Source: Lithobates sylvaticus
Taxonomy: Eukaryota; Chordata; Amphibia; Anura; Ranidae
NCBI GenBank assembly: GCA_028564925.1
Contig: CM053029.1
Span: forward strand, 585,208,731 to 585,272,730
Direction of reading: 5' to 3'
DNA length: 64,000 nucleotides
The notes beneath the pieces are model-generated. The model searched no databases and was not told the origin of the DNA. It saw only the letters and a list, made by a program, of their open reading frames with translations. Of the stretch, positions 33,563-44,000 are shown piece after piece (within the stretch, counting starts at the first letter, position 1; the number at the start of each line of letters is the position of its first letter). The position numbers and the translations under genes are program-made.

Positions 33563-35305
33563 TTACTGACCGCTGTATCCAGCCCGCGACGGCTCCAGCG
33601 CTACCTCCCACATCCAGCCTGGGCAAGGGACACCCACCTCTTCCGCTCCTGGCGCCAGCTCCCTGAACCTGTCCCACTGAAAGCGAGACAAGGCGTCAGC
33701 CAGTGTGTTCTCCACGCCTGGGATATGTACAGCATATAGAAAGATAATTAACTGCATGCAACGCAACACTAACTGTCGCATAAGTCGTATAACCGGGGGT
33801 GAAGCTGCAGACATCCTGTTGATCACCTGCACCACCCCCATGTTGTCGCAGTTCAGCCTCAACTTGAGATTCCTGCAAGACTGCCCCCACAACTCCAACG
33901 CTAGCACTACCGGAAACAGTTCCAGCAGTACCAGGTTCTTCCTAAAACCTGCCTCCACCCATGATCGCGGCCAAGGTCCCGCGCTCCATTGGCCCCGAAA
34001 AAATGCCCAGTATCCAGTTGATCCTGCGGCGTCCGTCACCAATTCCACATCAAAGTTGCTCACAGGCCCTGACATCCAAACTGCCCTCCCATTATACTCT
34101 TCAAGAAAATGATCCCATATGCGAAGGTCCTCCCTGTGCTCCCTTGTCAACCTAATGAAATGTTTTGGGGCCCTCACCCCCGCCGTTGCTCCTGATAACC
34201 TTCGACAAAATATCCTCCCCATAGGAATGATCTTACACGCGAAATTTAACTTTCCCAACAGTGATTGTAAGGTACGTAACTGCACCTTCTTACAACCGTG
34301 AACTTCCCGTACTACTCCTCTCAGATCCTCCAGCTTCTCAGCAGGTAACCTACATTCCATGGCCATGGAATCTATCACTATACCCAAGAAGCTCAACTCT
34401 GTCCGAGGACCCTCCGTTTTGTCGGGTGCCAAAGGCACCCGAAACCTTTCCGCAATGTGCTGCAACGTGGACAAGAGTATCGCACACACATTGGAAGAAG
34501 GAGGGCCCACGCACAAGAAATCATCCAAATAATGGATGACGGAATCCATCCCCGTAACATCCCTCACCACCCATTCCAAAAATGAACTGAACGCTTCAAA
34601 CATAGCGCAAGAAATGGAACACCCCATTGGTAAACACTTATCTACGTAAAAACGTCCCTCCCAACAACATCCTAGTAACCGAAAGCTATCTGGGTGCACT
34701 GGCAACAGTCTAAATGCAGCTTCCACATCAGATTTTGCCATCAATGCCCCTTTTCCGTACCGCCTTACCCAACGCACCGCAGCGTCAAACGACGTGTATG
34801 ACACCGTGCACGCCTCCGGGTCTATAAAATCATTCACCGATCCCCCTTTCGGAAAAGATAGATGATGAATAAGCCGAAATTTATTCGGCTCCTTCTTGGG
34901 AACGACCCCCAATGGGGACACCACCAAATCCCCAAATGGCATATTCTCAAACGGGCCCGCCATCCTACCTAAAGCCACTTCCTTTGCCAATTTCTCTGCC
35001 ACCACCTCCGGGTGTTGTAGAGCTGACTTTAAGTTTTTTGCTAACGGAGGAACCACTGTCAACGAGCATGGAATTCTGAATCCATACCTAAAGCCAGTGC
35101 TCAGCACCTCCGCCGCTGCCCTGTCCGGATATCTACTTAGGAAAGGTTGCATCCTTTCCCACATCACCGGAGTTGTCCCTTTTGTGTCCAAAATCCCCGG
35201 TGCGCTTGCCTTTTTTGAAGCATCTGGCCAGTGTGTGATTCCCCCCGCAGCCTGAACATTCGTGCTTAAATTTGCACGTCCCTCCAAATTTACAAGCCCC
35301 TTCAT
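33563..35305 (-). CDS. pol: Reverse transcriptase / RNase H of the Ngaro-like element, fossil
   Basis: The 580-residue frame carries the RT fingers and palm (VVPKKEPNKFRLIHHLSFPK, GALMAKSDVEAAFRLLPVHP, DKCLPMGCSISCAMFE) and the catalytic HYLDDFLCVG. RNase H follows (ELVTDAAGSTGYWAFFRGQW, LNCDNMGVVQVINRMSAASP, VHIPGVENTLADALSRFQWD). These residues copy element RNA into DNA. The frame is open throughout and ends directly before the recombinase part. Confidence 0.9.
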   Translation of the reverse strand: MKGLVNLEGRANLSTNVQAAGGITHWPDASKKASAPGILDTKGTTPVMWERMQPFLSRYPDRAAAEVLSTGFRYGFRIPCSLTVVPPLAKNLKSALQHPEVVAEKLAKEVALGRMAGPFENMPFGDLVVSPLGVVPKKEPNKFRLIHHLSFPKGGSVNDFIDPEACTVSYTSFDAAVRWVRRYGKGALMAKSDVEAAFRLLPVHPDSFRLLGCCWEGRFYVDKCLPMGCSISCAMFEAFSSFLEWVVRDVTGMDSVIHYLDDFLCVGPPSSNVCAILLSTLQHIAERFRVPLAPDKTEGPRTELSFLGIVIDSMAMECRLPAEKLEDLRGVVREVHGCKKVQLRTLQSLLGKLNFACKIIPMGRIFCRRLSGATAGVRAPKHFIRLTREHREDLRIWDHFLEEYNGRAVWMSGPVSNFDVELVTDAAGSTGYWAFFRGQWSAGPWPRSWVEAGFRKNLVLLELFPVVLALELWGQSCRNLKLRLNCDNMGVVQVINRMSAASPPVIRLMRQLVLRCMQLIIFLYAVHIPGVENTLADALSRFQWDRFRELAPGAEEVGVPCPGWMWEVALEPSRAGYSGQ

Positions 35306-37319
35306 TGTATGGCCAACACACGCCCCACTTCTTTCCGGCCGGAGATCCCGCTGTGTGGCTACCTCCGGCCCCCCCTTGAAATGACTGTGCCGGTGTCTTG
35401 GCCGAAGCCATCAACCTCATCCACAGGCTAATGTCCTTATGGTCCCATCGCAACGCCGTCCGAACCGCTCTCCGCTGGCGGAACTGCTTGTCGTACCGCA
35501 GCCACGCCGTTCCCCCATAAACCCGATAGGCCTCCCCAATGGCGTCCATATAACAGAATAACGCCGAGCAGTGCTCGGGGTTCTTCTCGCCTATCACCCC
35601 TGCCAATATGGCAAATGCCTGAAGCCAGTTAGCAAAGGTCCGAGGGATAAGACGGTACCTCCTCTTCTCCTCGTCGTCCTTCTTACTGCTATCTGGCTTC
35701 ACTCTATCCAAGTTGAATTTTTCCAGGGGCAACAAGGAAAAAATTTCCACGTACTCCCCTTTCCAAATCTTCTCCCTGACCTCCTGCTTCAAATGAGCCC
35801 CCAGGGGGCCCTCGAAACAGACGTAGACTTCGCACTTCGCTGCATCCGCCATTCTCACAATATCATCCCTCGCCGTCTGTTCCTTAGACCCCTGCTCCGT
35901 CTCACTCACCTTGTCCTTTCCACCAGCCTCCGTTGAGCTCGAACCCTCCGGCGCGGCCCCTGGTGCCGCCACTACCCCAGCCGTTCCTTCTACTACCCCA
36001 CCTGTTCCAGCCGTACCCATACTCACCCCAGCCACCGGTGCAGTACCTACTCCTCCAAACCGGCCCACCAACACTTTTAAACCCTCCAACAATTCCTGCA
36101 TCTGCCCTGACCCTCCTTCCATAGTCCCCCTCGCCACCCGCAGTTGGTCCGACTCGACCAACGGCGGCGCGGGAGGTAACCTCTGCCTCCCCTCACTGGG
36201 ACCCGCCCCCAACAATTTTTGTAATGCATTAGTAAAGGAAACGTTGTCAGTAGACTTACCGGGCTGACCGGGCGCGAATCCCACAGCCGCTGCCCTGGCT
36301 TCCACCGGCGGGATAGGGCGACTGAGCTCCTCCTCCTCTTCGGACAATTCCCCTTCTGACCGCAACGTTTCCTCCTGTGTAAATGGGAAAGAACGCTCCC
36401 TAGGCGAGGGGCTCTCGTAAATAACGCGTGTCTGTCCGACTAAATCCGACTGCGCGCTGCTCCTGGACTGTGCCGACCTCCCTCTCTCCTGTGCAGTTGG
36501 GCCGCTCCGGGCTCCGCTCCTGCCCGCGTGTACACTTGGCGCGCTTGCTGGCCGTGTCCTACCCCTTCCAGTGCCCGATGCTGTGCTGGCCCCCACCCCA
36601 CCCACCCCCCGTGTTGCTCCGCTGCTCCTTCCGTCCCCCCCCCCCGACTCGTGCAGAGCCGCAGAGGGGTCCGCAATGCTGGCACGTCTGAGGGCTTGCA
36701 CCCCCCTCCTGGCCGTTGCCCGATTGGCCCTTTTATCCCCACCCCCCTGCTCGTTCAGAGCTGCTGGGGGGGACACTGTCCTAGAGGAGCCTGGTGTGCC
36801 GGCCATCCTCCCGTTCCTCACGGCCCCCCTCCCCCCAGTGTTCCTACTACCCCCCGACCCGTGCAGGGCCGCAGGGGCCGTTGAGGCTGTAGAAGCACTG
36901 CGCCTGCCAGGTGATCCTCCTCGTGGTAGGCCTGAGGCCCCGCCTCCCGCACTAGGCCCACGGCCTGACTGTCTCCTGGGCCCCCCTGTGCCTTCCCGCA
37001 TGTGCCGCTTAGCCGGTGGGGTTGATCGCTCACCTCGTGGGCTCCTCCTCAGCCTAGACGGGCCCGCTGTGGCCCCAGGGGAATACCGCTCCGGCGGGCG
37101 GGACACACGGCCGCGCGGCGCCACGCCGCCATCCTCCGATTCTTCTCCCTCCGAACGGACCTCCGGGTCTTCCTGTGTCCCCTCCAGCGCTGCTGCTAGC
37201 TGGTCCTTCAGCCATTCCGGTCCGTGTTCCGCCGCCGCCGCTCGCATCAACGCCGCCAATGAACCGCCGTCGGCCATCTTGGATTGCTGGAGGAGCAGTG
37301 TAAAAAACTGCCTCCTCAA
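35133..37319 (-). CDS. gag: Gag-like ORF of the Ngaro-like element, fossil
   Basis: The 728-residue frame begins MRRQFFTLLLQQSKMADGG. An alternative start is the internal MADGGSLAALMRAAAAEHG. The first ~330 residues are low-complexity, rich in Arg, Gly, Ser, Ala and Pro, and probably disordered. The middle part (about 500-650) is better ordered (REKIWKGEYVEIFSLLPLEK, FANWLQAFAILAGVIGE) and resembles Gag-like cores of such elements. Near the end, Cys/His text (CWPYNEGACKFGGTCKFKHE, then CSGCGGNHTLARC) forms zinc-knuckle-type fingers for RNA binding. The frame overlaps the RT frame by some 170 bases, as is usual in this family. Confidence 0.8.
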   Translation of the reverse strand: MRRQFFTLLLQQSKMADGGSLAALMRAAAAEHGPEWLKDQLAAALEGTQEDPEVRSEGEESEDGGVAPRGRVSRPPERYSPGATAGPSRLRRSPRGERSTPPAKRHMREGTGGPRRQSGRGPSAGGGASGLPRGGSPGRRSASTASTAPAALHGSGGSRNTGGRGAVRNGRMAGTPGSSRTVSPPAALNEQGGGDKRANRATARRGVQALRRASIADPSAALHESGGGDGRSSGATRGVGGVGASTASGTGRGRTRPASAPSVHAGRSGARSGPTAQERGRSAQSRSSAQSDLVGQTRVIYESPSPRERSFPFTQEETLRSEGELSEEEEELSRPIPPVEARAAAVGFAPGQPGKSTDNVSFTNALQKLLGAGPSEGRQRLPPAPPLVESDQLRVARGTMEGGSGQMQELLEGLKVLVGRFGGVGTAPVAGVSMGTAGTGGVVEGTAGVVAAPGAAPEGSSSTEAGGKDKVSETEQGSKEQTARDDIVRMADAAKCEVYVCFEGPLGAHLKQEVREKIWKGEYVEIFSLLPLEKFNLDRVKPDSSKKDDEEKRRYRLIPRTFANWLQAFAILAGVIGEKNPEHCSALFCYMDAIGEAYRVYGGTAWLRYDKQFRQRRAVRTALRWDHKDISLWMRLMASAKTPAQSFQGGAGGSHTAGSPAGKKWGVCWPYNEGACKFGGTCKFKHECSGCGGNHTLARCFKKGKRTGDFGHKRDNSGDVGKDATFPK

Positions 37320-37545
37320 GCTCTGTCTCTTCCCGCACTGTCCTCCCGAGCTCCGCCCATCCTCTTATATGGCCGCTCCCCTTCCTGCAGAACCACTCCC
37401 CTTATCTTTTCCTCTCCTTGTCAGCTGCCCAGTGAGTCACTTGACACTTCTGTCATGTGCAGCCCTCCATTACCTTTCCTTGCAGTCCATTACATTCCGG
37501 TCTTTTCTGGATGGTAATTTCCCACTACTAAAGTAGTTTACTTTA

Positions 37546-38165
37546 TAGAAAATCAATTTTGTGATTGAGATTGTAAAGTTGAAATTTTTTGGTTATAAAA
37601 TAGTTACGCTCAATTTCTTTGAAAACATTTTTCGGCACACTGCAGGAAGGGGGTGAAAGTGCCCGGTATTATGGAGGGTAAACCCCAAACTTTCTGCAGT
37701 CTCACACGATGTAACTGGTGCCAATTCTCTCTTTGTACATCATCTGAAAGCTCCATTTATGTTATGCTCAGTCTTTTATTGTTTTTTTTTTTCATTGTAA
37801 CATTTTTATTTGGTTGGTGTTGGGTAGTGCTGTGTCATCCTTTCTACAATGAAGAGTGCGCTGTGAACAAAGCAGACACACAATCATCACTGTGTGCCAG
37901 ATGGGGGCGGTAGAGTGCGATAAAGTCTGCCGTATGCTGCACATTATAATGTAGGAACTTACTAGCACATTACATAAAGGATGGTGTAGGAAACTGACTG
38001 ACACCAGAATAGAACACAGTGATCTGATAGGACAAGACGATATAGAGTAGTGCTAAGAATAGAATACTGTTTACTCATTCGGATCAACTGAACTTTGCTC
38101 TATTTATTTTAATAGAGTGTGTGGTCCACATCACTGTGCCCATGTTATGTTCATTTTGAAGAATG
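37546..38165. other. Gene-free stretch
   Basis: AT-rich DNA upstream of the Ngaro-like element. No repeat family or credible ORF was recognised. It may contain the outer end of that element. Confidence 0.35.
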
Positions 38166-38340
38166 TATTAGGGCACTTTCACACTGAGGCGCGGGGGGGC
38201 GTCGGCGGTAAAGCTAATTTTAGTGATGCTTTACCGTCGTTTTAGCGGCGCTTTTCGGCCGAATAAAGGATTAAAAGAGCCCGCAAAGTGCAGCTGCCCA
38301 TTGATTTCAATGGCAGGGGCACTTTAGGATTTAAATTTTT
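38166..38340. repeat. Fragment of the palindromic MITE family
   Basis: GGGCACTTTCACACTGAGGC and the TTTACCGTCGTTTTAGCGGC text resemble 11457-11927 and 63642-64000. Only part is present. Confidence 0.55.
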
Positions 38341-39199
38341 TTTCATTTTGCGCTTTTTTTTAATGTGAAATGTGTAAATATATGTTAAAGGTGTAAAAAT
38401 ATTAACAAACAACGCAAACAAAAAAAAAGTTTTAATTGTTAAAAGTTTATAAAATAGAAGTAAAAAAAAATAAATAAAAAAAAGTGAATTAAGGCTGATT
38501 AGAGTAAATTAAGGGTTAATAAGGAGTTAAATATTTAATAAAAAAAAGCACAAAATTATTATTATTTTTTTTTTTTACTTGACCGGTTGCATTAAAGGGG
38601 TTGTAAGTGCGTTTTTCACCTTAATGCATTCTATGTATTATCCGTATAAATGACAATGGTCCCAAAATAGTGTCAAAAGTGTCCGATATGTCCGCCGCAA
38701 TGTCGCAGTCACGATAAAAATCACAGTTCGCCGCCATTACTAGTAAAAAAAAATAATAATAATAAAAATGCCATAAAACTATCCCCTATTTTGTAGACGC
38801 TATAAATTTTGCGCAAACCAATCTATATTCACTTATGGCGATTTTTTTTTTAACCAAAAATATGTAGAAGAATACGTATTGGCCTAAACTGAGGAAAAAA
38901 TGTGTTTTTTAAAAAAAATTTAGATATTTATTATGGCAAAAAAACTAAAAATTGTGTTTTTTTTTTCAAACTTGTCCCTCTTCTTTTGTTTATAGCGCAA
39001 AAAATAAAAACCACAGAGGCGATCAAATACCACCAAAAGAATGCTCTATTTGTGGGAAAAAAATTATAAAAATGTCATTTGGGTACAGTGTTGCATGACC
39101 GCGCAATTGTCATTCAAATTGCGACAGCACTGAAAACTGAAAAATGGCTTGGTTAGGAAAGGGGTGCAAATGCACTGTACTGAAGTGCTTAGTTATACT
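38341..39199 (+). repeat. AT-rich stretch, then TTAA family A fragment
   Basis: The first ~300 bases are A/T-rich without features. From about 38640 family A text appears (GTCCGCCGCAATGTCGCAGT, GACGCTATAAATTTTGCGCA, AATATGTAGAAGAATACGTA). Confidence 0.6.
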
Positions 39200-39862
39200 T
39201 TAACCTCTTCCGGACCAGCTGCCGCAGTTATCCCCTGTGTGAGCCGTCGTTGCTGTACGTTGGCTCTTTAAGACGCCTTCGGCGGCGCGCGTGCCCCCGA
39301 AGCGCGTCCCCCGATCCGATGCAAGTGCTTGGTGGGCGCGATGACCACCGGGCACCCGCAATTGCTTGTTACAGAATGAGAATGGTGATGTGTATCACGT
39401 CCCGGTTCTCTCAGGGTAGAGGAGAGAGATTGTGTGTTCATACTGAGTATGAACACCGATCTCTCTCCTCCCCTAGTCAGTCCCATCCCTCCCCCCACAG
39501 TTAGAACACACACTAGGGAACACAGTTAACCCCCTTCCCTGCCAGTGTCATTTATACAGGAATCAATGCATTTTTATAGCACTGATCGCTGTATAAATGT
39601 CACTGGTCCCAAAAATGTGTCAAAAGTGTCCGATCTGTCTGCTGCAATGTCGCAGTCCCGCTAAAAATCGCAGATCACTGCTAATACTAATAAAAAATAA
39701 ATGAATAATAAAAATGCCATAAATCTATCCCCTATTTTGTAGACGCTATAACTTTTGTGCAAACCAATCAAAATACGCTTATTACAAAATATTTTTTTTA
39801 CCAAAAATATGTAGAAGAATACGTATCGGCCTATACTGAGGAAAACATTTTTTTTTTTTTAA

Positions 39863-40858
39863 CCACTTCAGCCCCGGATTGGCAGCCAAAGGACCAGGCC
39901 CCTTTTTGCGATTCGGCACTGCATCGCTTTAACTGACAATTGCGCGGTCGTGCGACGTGGCTCCAAAACAAAATTGGCGTCCTTTTTTTCCCATAAATAG
40001 AGCTTTCTTTGGTGGTATTTGATCGCCCCTGCGGTTTTTATTTTTTTGCGCTGTAAACAAAAATATAGCGACAATTTTGAAAACAATGCAATATTTTTTG
40101 CTTTTTGCTATAATAAATATCCCCAAAAAATATATAAAAAAACATTTTTTTTCCTCAGTTTAGGCCGATACGTATTCTTCTACATATTTTTGGTAAAAAA
40201 AATCGCAATTAGCGATTATTGATTGGTTTGCGCAAAAGTTATAGCGTTTACAAAATAGGGGATAGTTTTATAGCATTTTTATTAATATTTTTTTTTTTAC
40301 TAGTAATGGCGGCGATCAGCGATTTTTATTGTGACTGCGACATTATGGCGGACACATCGGACATTTTTGACACATTTTTGGGACCATTGTCATTTATACA
40401 GCAATCAATGCTATTTAAATGCATTGGTTCCTGTATAAATGACAGTTGTAGTGAAGGGGTTAACCACTAGGGGGAGGGGAGGGGTTATGGGCTGTGACGT
40501 GTGTGTTTTTTTTTACATTAGGGGGCGGGGCTGACGTCTGACGTCATTGATCGGCTTTCCCGATGACAGGGAACAGCCGATCACTGACAGTCAGTGTAGG
40601 AAGCGCGGGGAGAGGTTTGTTTACACATACCTCTCCCCGTTCTTCAGCTCCGTAACCCGATCGCGGGACACCAGCGCCGATCGGGTCCGCTGGTCCCGCG
40701 GCCGGGGTCACGGAGCTCCCGACCGGGTCGCGAGGGCGCCGCTGGCAGCGCGCCCGCGACCCACAGGCAGGCCCATGCACGATCACGTACAGGTACGTGA
40801 TTTTGCCTGCCCGTGCCATTTTGCCGCAGTATATCTGCGTTACGCGGTCGGGAAGCGG
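39863..40858 (-). mobile_element. TTAA family A MITE, full length, inverted
   Basis: TTAA flanks both sides (39859-39862 and 40859-40862). It starts CCACTTCAGCCCCGG and ends GGAAGCGG. At 996 bp it has all family words in reverse. It is inserted into another copy of its own family. Confidence 0.82.
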
Positions 40859-40886
40859 TTAATTGGGATATTTATTATAGCAAAAA

Positions 40887-41490
40887 TTGGCGCAGGGTTC
40901 CCCTTCAAAAGTAAAAGATAGTGTTTTTTTTTTTTTTTTAAATGGCGTAGAGGTCCCCCCAAAATCCATACCAGTCCCTTCAGGTTTTAAGGGGAACCCC
41001 AAGCCAAAATATAAAAAAAAATGGCTTAGGGGTCCCCCCAAAATCCATACCAGACTCTTATCTGAGCTCGCAACCTGAAAGGGCGCAGGAAATGAGGGGG
41101 ACGATAAAGCGCCCTATAGTGTACCAGGCCACATGTCCTCAACATGGGGAGGATGCTTTGGGGTCCCCCAAAGCACCTTGTCCCCATGTTGATGGGGACA
41201 AGGGCCTCATCCCGAAAACCCTTGCCCGGTGGTTGTGGGGGTCTGCGGGCAGGGGGGCTTATTGGAATCTGGAAGCCCCCTTTAAGTCCCCCCATGTGAA
41301 TGGCTATCGGGTATATTGTACCCCTTCACATTCACTAAAAAACTGTCAACATTTTTTTTTTTTTTAATAAAGGATTTGTTCCAAACTGTCTTCTGTCATT
41401 TTTACCATTTTGACACTTTTTTTGGTGAATGTGTAGGGGTTCAGTGTACCCGATACTCACACATAGCATTTTGCTTTTAGGCCAAAAAGT
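40887..41490. repeat. Dispersed repeat with GGGGTCCCCC palindromes
   Basis: The segment contains GGTCCCCCCAAAATCCATAC twice and the paired GTGCTTTGGGG-type and ACATGGGGA words that can fold back. It interrupts the family A element. The family is not identified. Confidence 0.5.
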
Positions 41491-41789
41491 ACAAAAGTCG
41501 ATCTTTTGTTTATAGTGCAAAAAATAAAAACCGCAGAGGTGATCAAATACCACTAAAAGAAATCTCTATTTGTGGGGAAAAAAGGACGTCAATTTTTTTT
41601 TGGGTACAGCGTTGCATGACCGCGCAATTGTTAGTTAAAGCAACGCAATGCCGAATCACAAAAAATGGCCAAAAATCTGCCAAATCTTTGGGGGCTGAAG
41701 TGGTTAAGTGGTTGGCGGTTGGCAAAAACGCATGCTCAACCGCACATTTTTGCCACCTCCTCATCCGCACCTAAATGAAAGTGGTTCTA

Positions 41790-43118
41790 AAGGTTGAAGG
41801 TTTTATTACCTTTGAGCATTGAAGGGAGTTTAACAAGACACGTGGCCACTCATTAAAATGAGAAGAAAAGAGATTTAACCTTAACCACCTGATTACTGGG
41901 CACTTAAACCCCCCTCGTGACCAGACCAATTTTCGGCGCTGATGCACTTGGAATGACAATTGCGCGGTCATACGACACTGTACCCAATGAAATTGTTATC
42001 ATTTTTTCCCCACAAATAGAGCTTTCTTTTGGTGGTATTTGATCACCTCTGCGTTTTTTATTTTTTGCGCAATAAACAAAAGAAGAGCGACAAATTTAAA
42101 AAAAAAACAATATTTTTTACTTTTTGCTATAATAAATATCCCCAAAAAATATATAAAGAAACATTTTTTTTTTCCTCAGTTTAGGCCGAAACGTATTCTT
42201 CTACATATTTTTGGTAAAAAAAAAAAATCGCAATTAGCGATTATTGATTAGTTTGCGCAAAAGTTATAGCGTTTACAAAATAGGGGATAGTTTTATAGCA
42301 TTTTTATTAATATTTTTTTTTTTTTACTAGTAATGGCGGTGATCAACGATTTTTATTGTGACTGCGACATTATGGCGGACACATCGGACATTTTTGACAC
42401 ATTTTTGGCACCATTGTCATTTATACAGCAATCAATGCTATTTAAATGCATTGATTCCTGTATAAATGACACTGGCAGTGAAGGGGTTAACCACTAGGGG
42501 GCAGGGAGGGGTTAATTATGTTCCCTGGGAGTGATTCTTACTGTGGGGGGAGGGGACTCACAAGGGGAGGAGACCGATCGGTGTTTCTCTGTACAGAGAA
42601 CACACCATCGGTCCTCTCCTCTGACAGGACCGTTGATCTGTGTGTTTACACACACAGATCCACGGTCCCGCTGTGTTACCGGGCAATCGCGGGTGCCCAG
42701 CGGACATCGCGGCTGCTGGGCACGCGCATTGGGTGACCAGTGACACGGCGAGAGCGCGCGCGCGCTCCCGGCGGCGCGCGCTCCCTGGAGTGCACAGAAG
42801 GGGAGGACGTCATATGACGTACTCCCGGCACAACAGATCCGCGCTGTAGCCGTCATTTGGCTATGGCGCGGATCTCAGGCAGTTAAACTACGTAGAGGGT
42901 TCTTTAGTGCAAGAGCGGCAAGGATGTGGAATTCCCTTCCACAGGCGGTGGTCTCAGCGGGGGGCATTGATAGTTTCAAGAAACTATTAGATAAGCACCC
43001 GAACGACCACAACATACAGGGATATACAATGTAATACTGACATATAATCACACACATAGGTTGGACTTGATGGACTTGTGTCTTTTTTTCAACCTCACCT
43101 ACTATGTAACTATGTAAG
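41790..43118 (+). mobile_element. CR1-like LINE 3' end, split by a TTAA element
   Basis: GGGAGTTTAACAAGACACGT on the left and ACTACGTAGAGGGTTCTTTA on the right are contiguous in the CR1 copy at 27940-28020. The tail is CTATGTAACTATGTAA. Only the 3' untranslated part is present. Confidence 0.85.
41885..42882 (-). mobile_element. TTAA family A MITE in a CR1, with empty site elsewhere in the window
   Basis: TTAA is duplicated (41881-41884 and 42883-42886), and the CR1 copy at about 27998 shows the single TTAA (AACCTTAAACTAC). The 998-bp element starts CCACCTGATTAC and ends GATCTCAGGCAG. Confidence 0.9.
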
Positions 43119-43328
43119 GTAAAAAAAAACCTTCAGTATGCAGCTCCCCCCACAGCCCCCCTAATACTTATCTGAGATTGATCGCGATATAGCAAAGTGC
43201 ATGAGAGCGGCTGCTCTACTGAGTCGCTGCCTCCGGATTGGCTGAGAGACATTGGCTCCCGTTGCAGGTCAGCGGGACTGGGGGGGGGGGGGGGGTCTGA
43301 GGTGGAGGTCTTGTGTAAGTTCACCTTA
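43119..43328. repeat. Short repeat with AAGGTAAAA / TTCACCTTA ends
   Basis: It looks like a small MITE with weak inverted ends and contains a long G run (about 43279-43294). Confidence 0.4.
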
Positions 43329-43657
43329 CAGATTTTTCTTTAATATGACACCATTTATGATTTGCTGTTTAGAACCTTTCAATAGTAAAGCGAAATACAA
43401 AGCAGTCAGTATGACTCAAATTCAGTTAAACCTCATTTTTATCCGAATAACCTAGGTAAACAAGTTGGCAGAAGGATAGGGAACTGACACTCTGTACCTT
43501 ATGTCAGATTCGCTCCCTTCTGTTTCCTCAACCCACAGGCCAGTACATCAACACAACACGACAAACACTATTCCAACTGTTATATTCAAAGTATTTGGCT
43601 CCTTTAAATAGAGTTCCAGGAAAAGTGAGAGCAGACTCCTTGTGCTAAAAACAACCC
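43329..43657. other. Gene-free flank of the Harbinger element
   Basis: No repeat family or ORF was recognised. It appears to be single-copy DNA. Confidence 0.35.
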
Positions 43658-44000
43658 TAATGCCCCGTACACACGGTCGGATTTTCCGACGGAAAATTTC
43701 TGCTGATCCCGTGTTTATCGCGAGTTAGTCGAAGTTTGGGTACTTAAGATTCGCGCTTCTCAGTTTTCTGACTCAGATCGTTACTGCTCTTCAGTTTGTG
43801 CTTGTCGTGCGTATCTGTTTATTAGTGCGTGTAGTCAGTTCGCATTTGTTGGTCATTGCGGCCTATATCTTGATATAGGACGCTTTGATTTGCACTGCTT
43901 ATTGTCTGCTCGTTTCTGGTATTCATTTCGTTCTTTCAGGCCTTGCTGTTTATCGGTGCTTTCTGTTTGTCCGTTCTGACCAGCCGACCTTTTGTGAGCG

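Larger units (their letters stand above)
31470..37545 (-). mobile_element. Ngaro-like tyrosine-recombinase retrotransposon, fossil
   Basis: On the minus strand the order is a Gag-like ORF, RT/RNase H, tyrosine recombinase and an SGNH-hydrolase-like ORF. The RT type, the presence of a tyrosine recombinase instead of an integrase, the absence of a methyltransferase and the hydrolase together point to Ngaro rather than DIRS1. The terminal split repeats were not resolved, so the outer limits are approximate. It looks nearly whole, with about one break, which suggests recent activity. Confidence 0.85.
39204..41703 (+). mobile_element. TTAA family A MITE hosting two insertions
   Basis: It opens after TTAA (39200-39203) and closes at TTAA (41704-41707; GGCTGAAGTGGTTAA). 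A second family A element (39863-40858) and another repeat (about 40887-41490) are inserted. The host text resumes after each (TTGGGATATTTATTATAGCA at 40861). Confidence 0.65.

Noticed and set aside
36440-37536. Long plus-strand frames opposite the Gag-like ORF, up to 321 codons
   Set aside because: They are shadows of a GC-rich, low-complexity coding region on the minus strand and have no domain similarity.
41092-41367. 91-codon ORF in the GGGGTCCCCC repeat
   Set aside because: It lies in a dispersed repeat with palindromic sequence and no recognisable domain.
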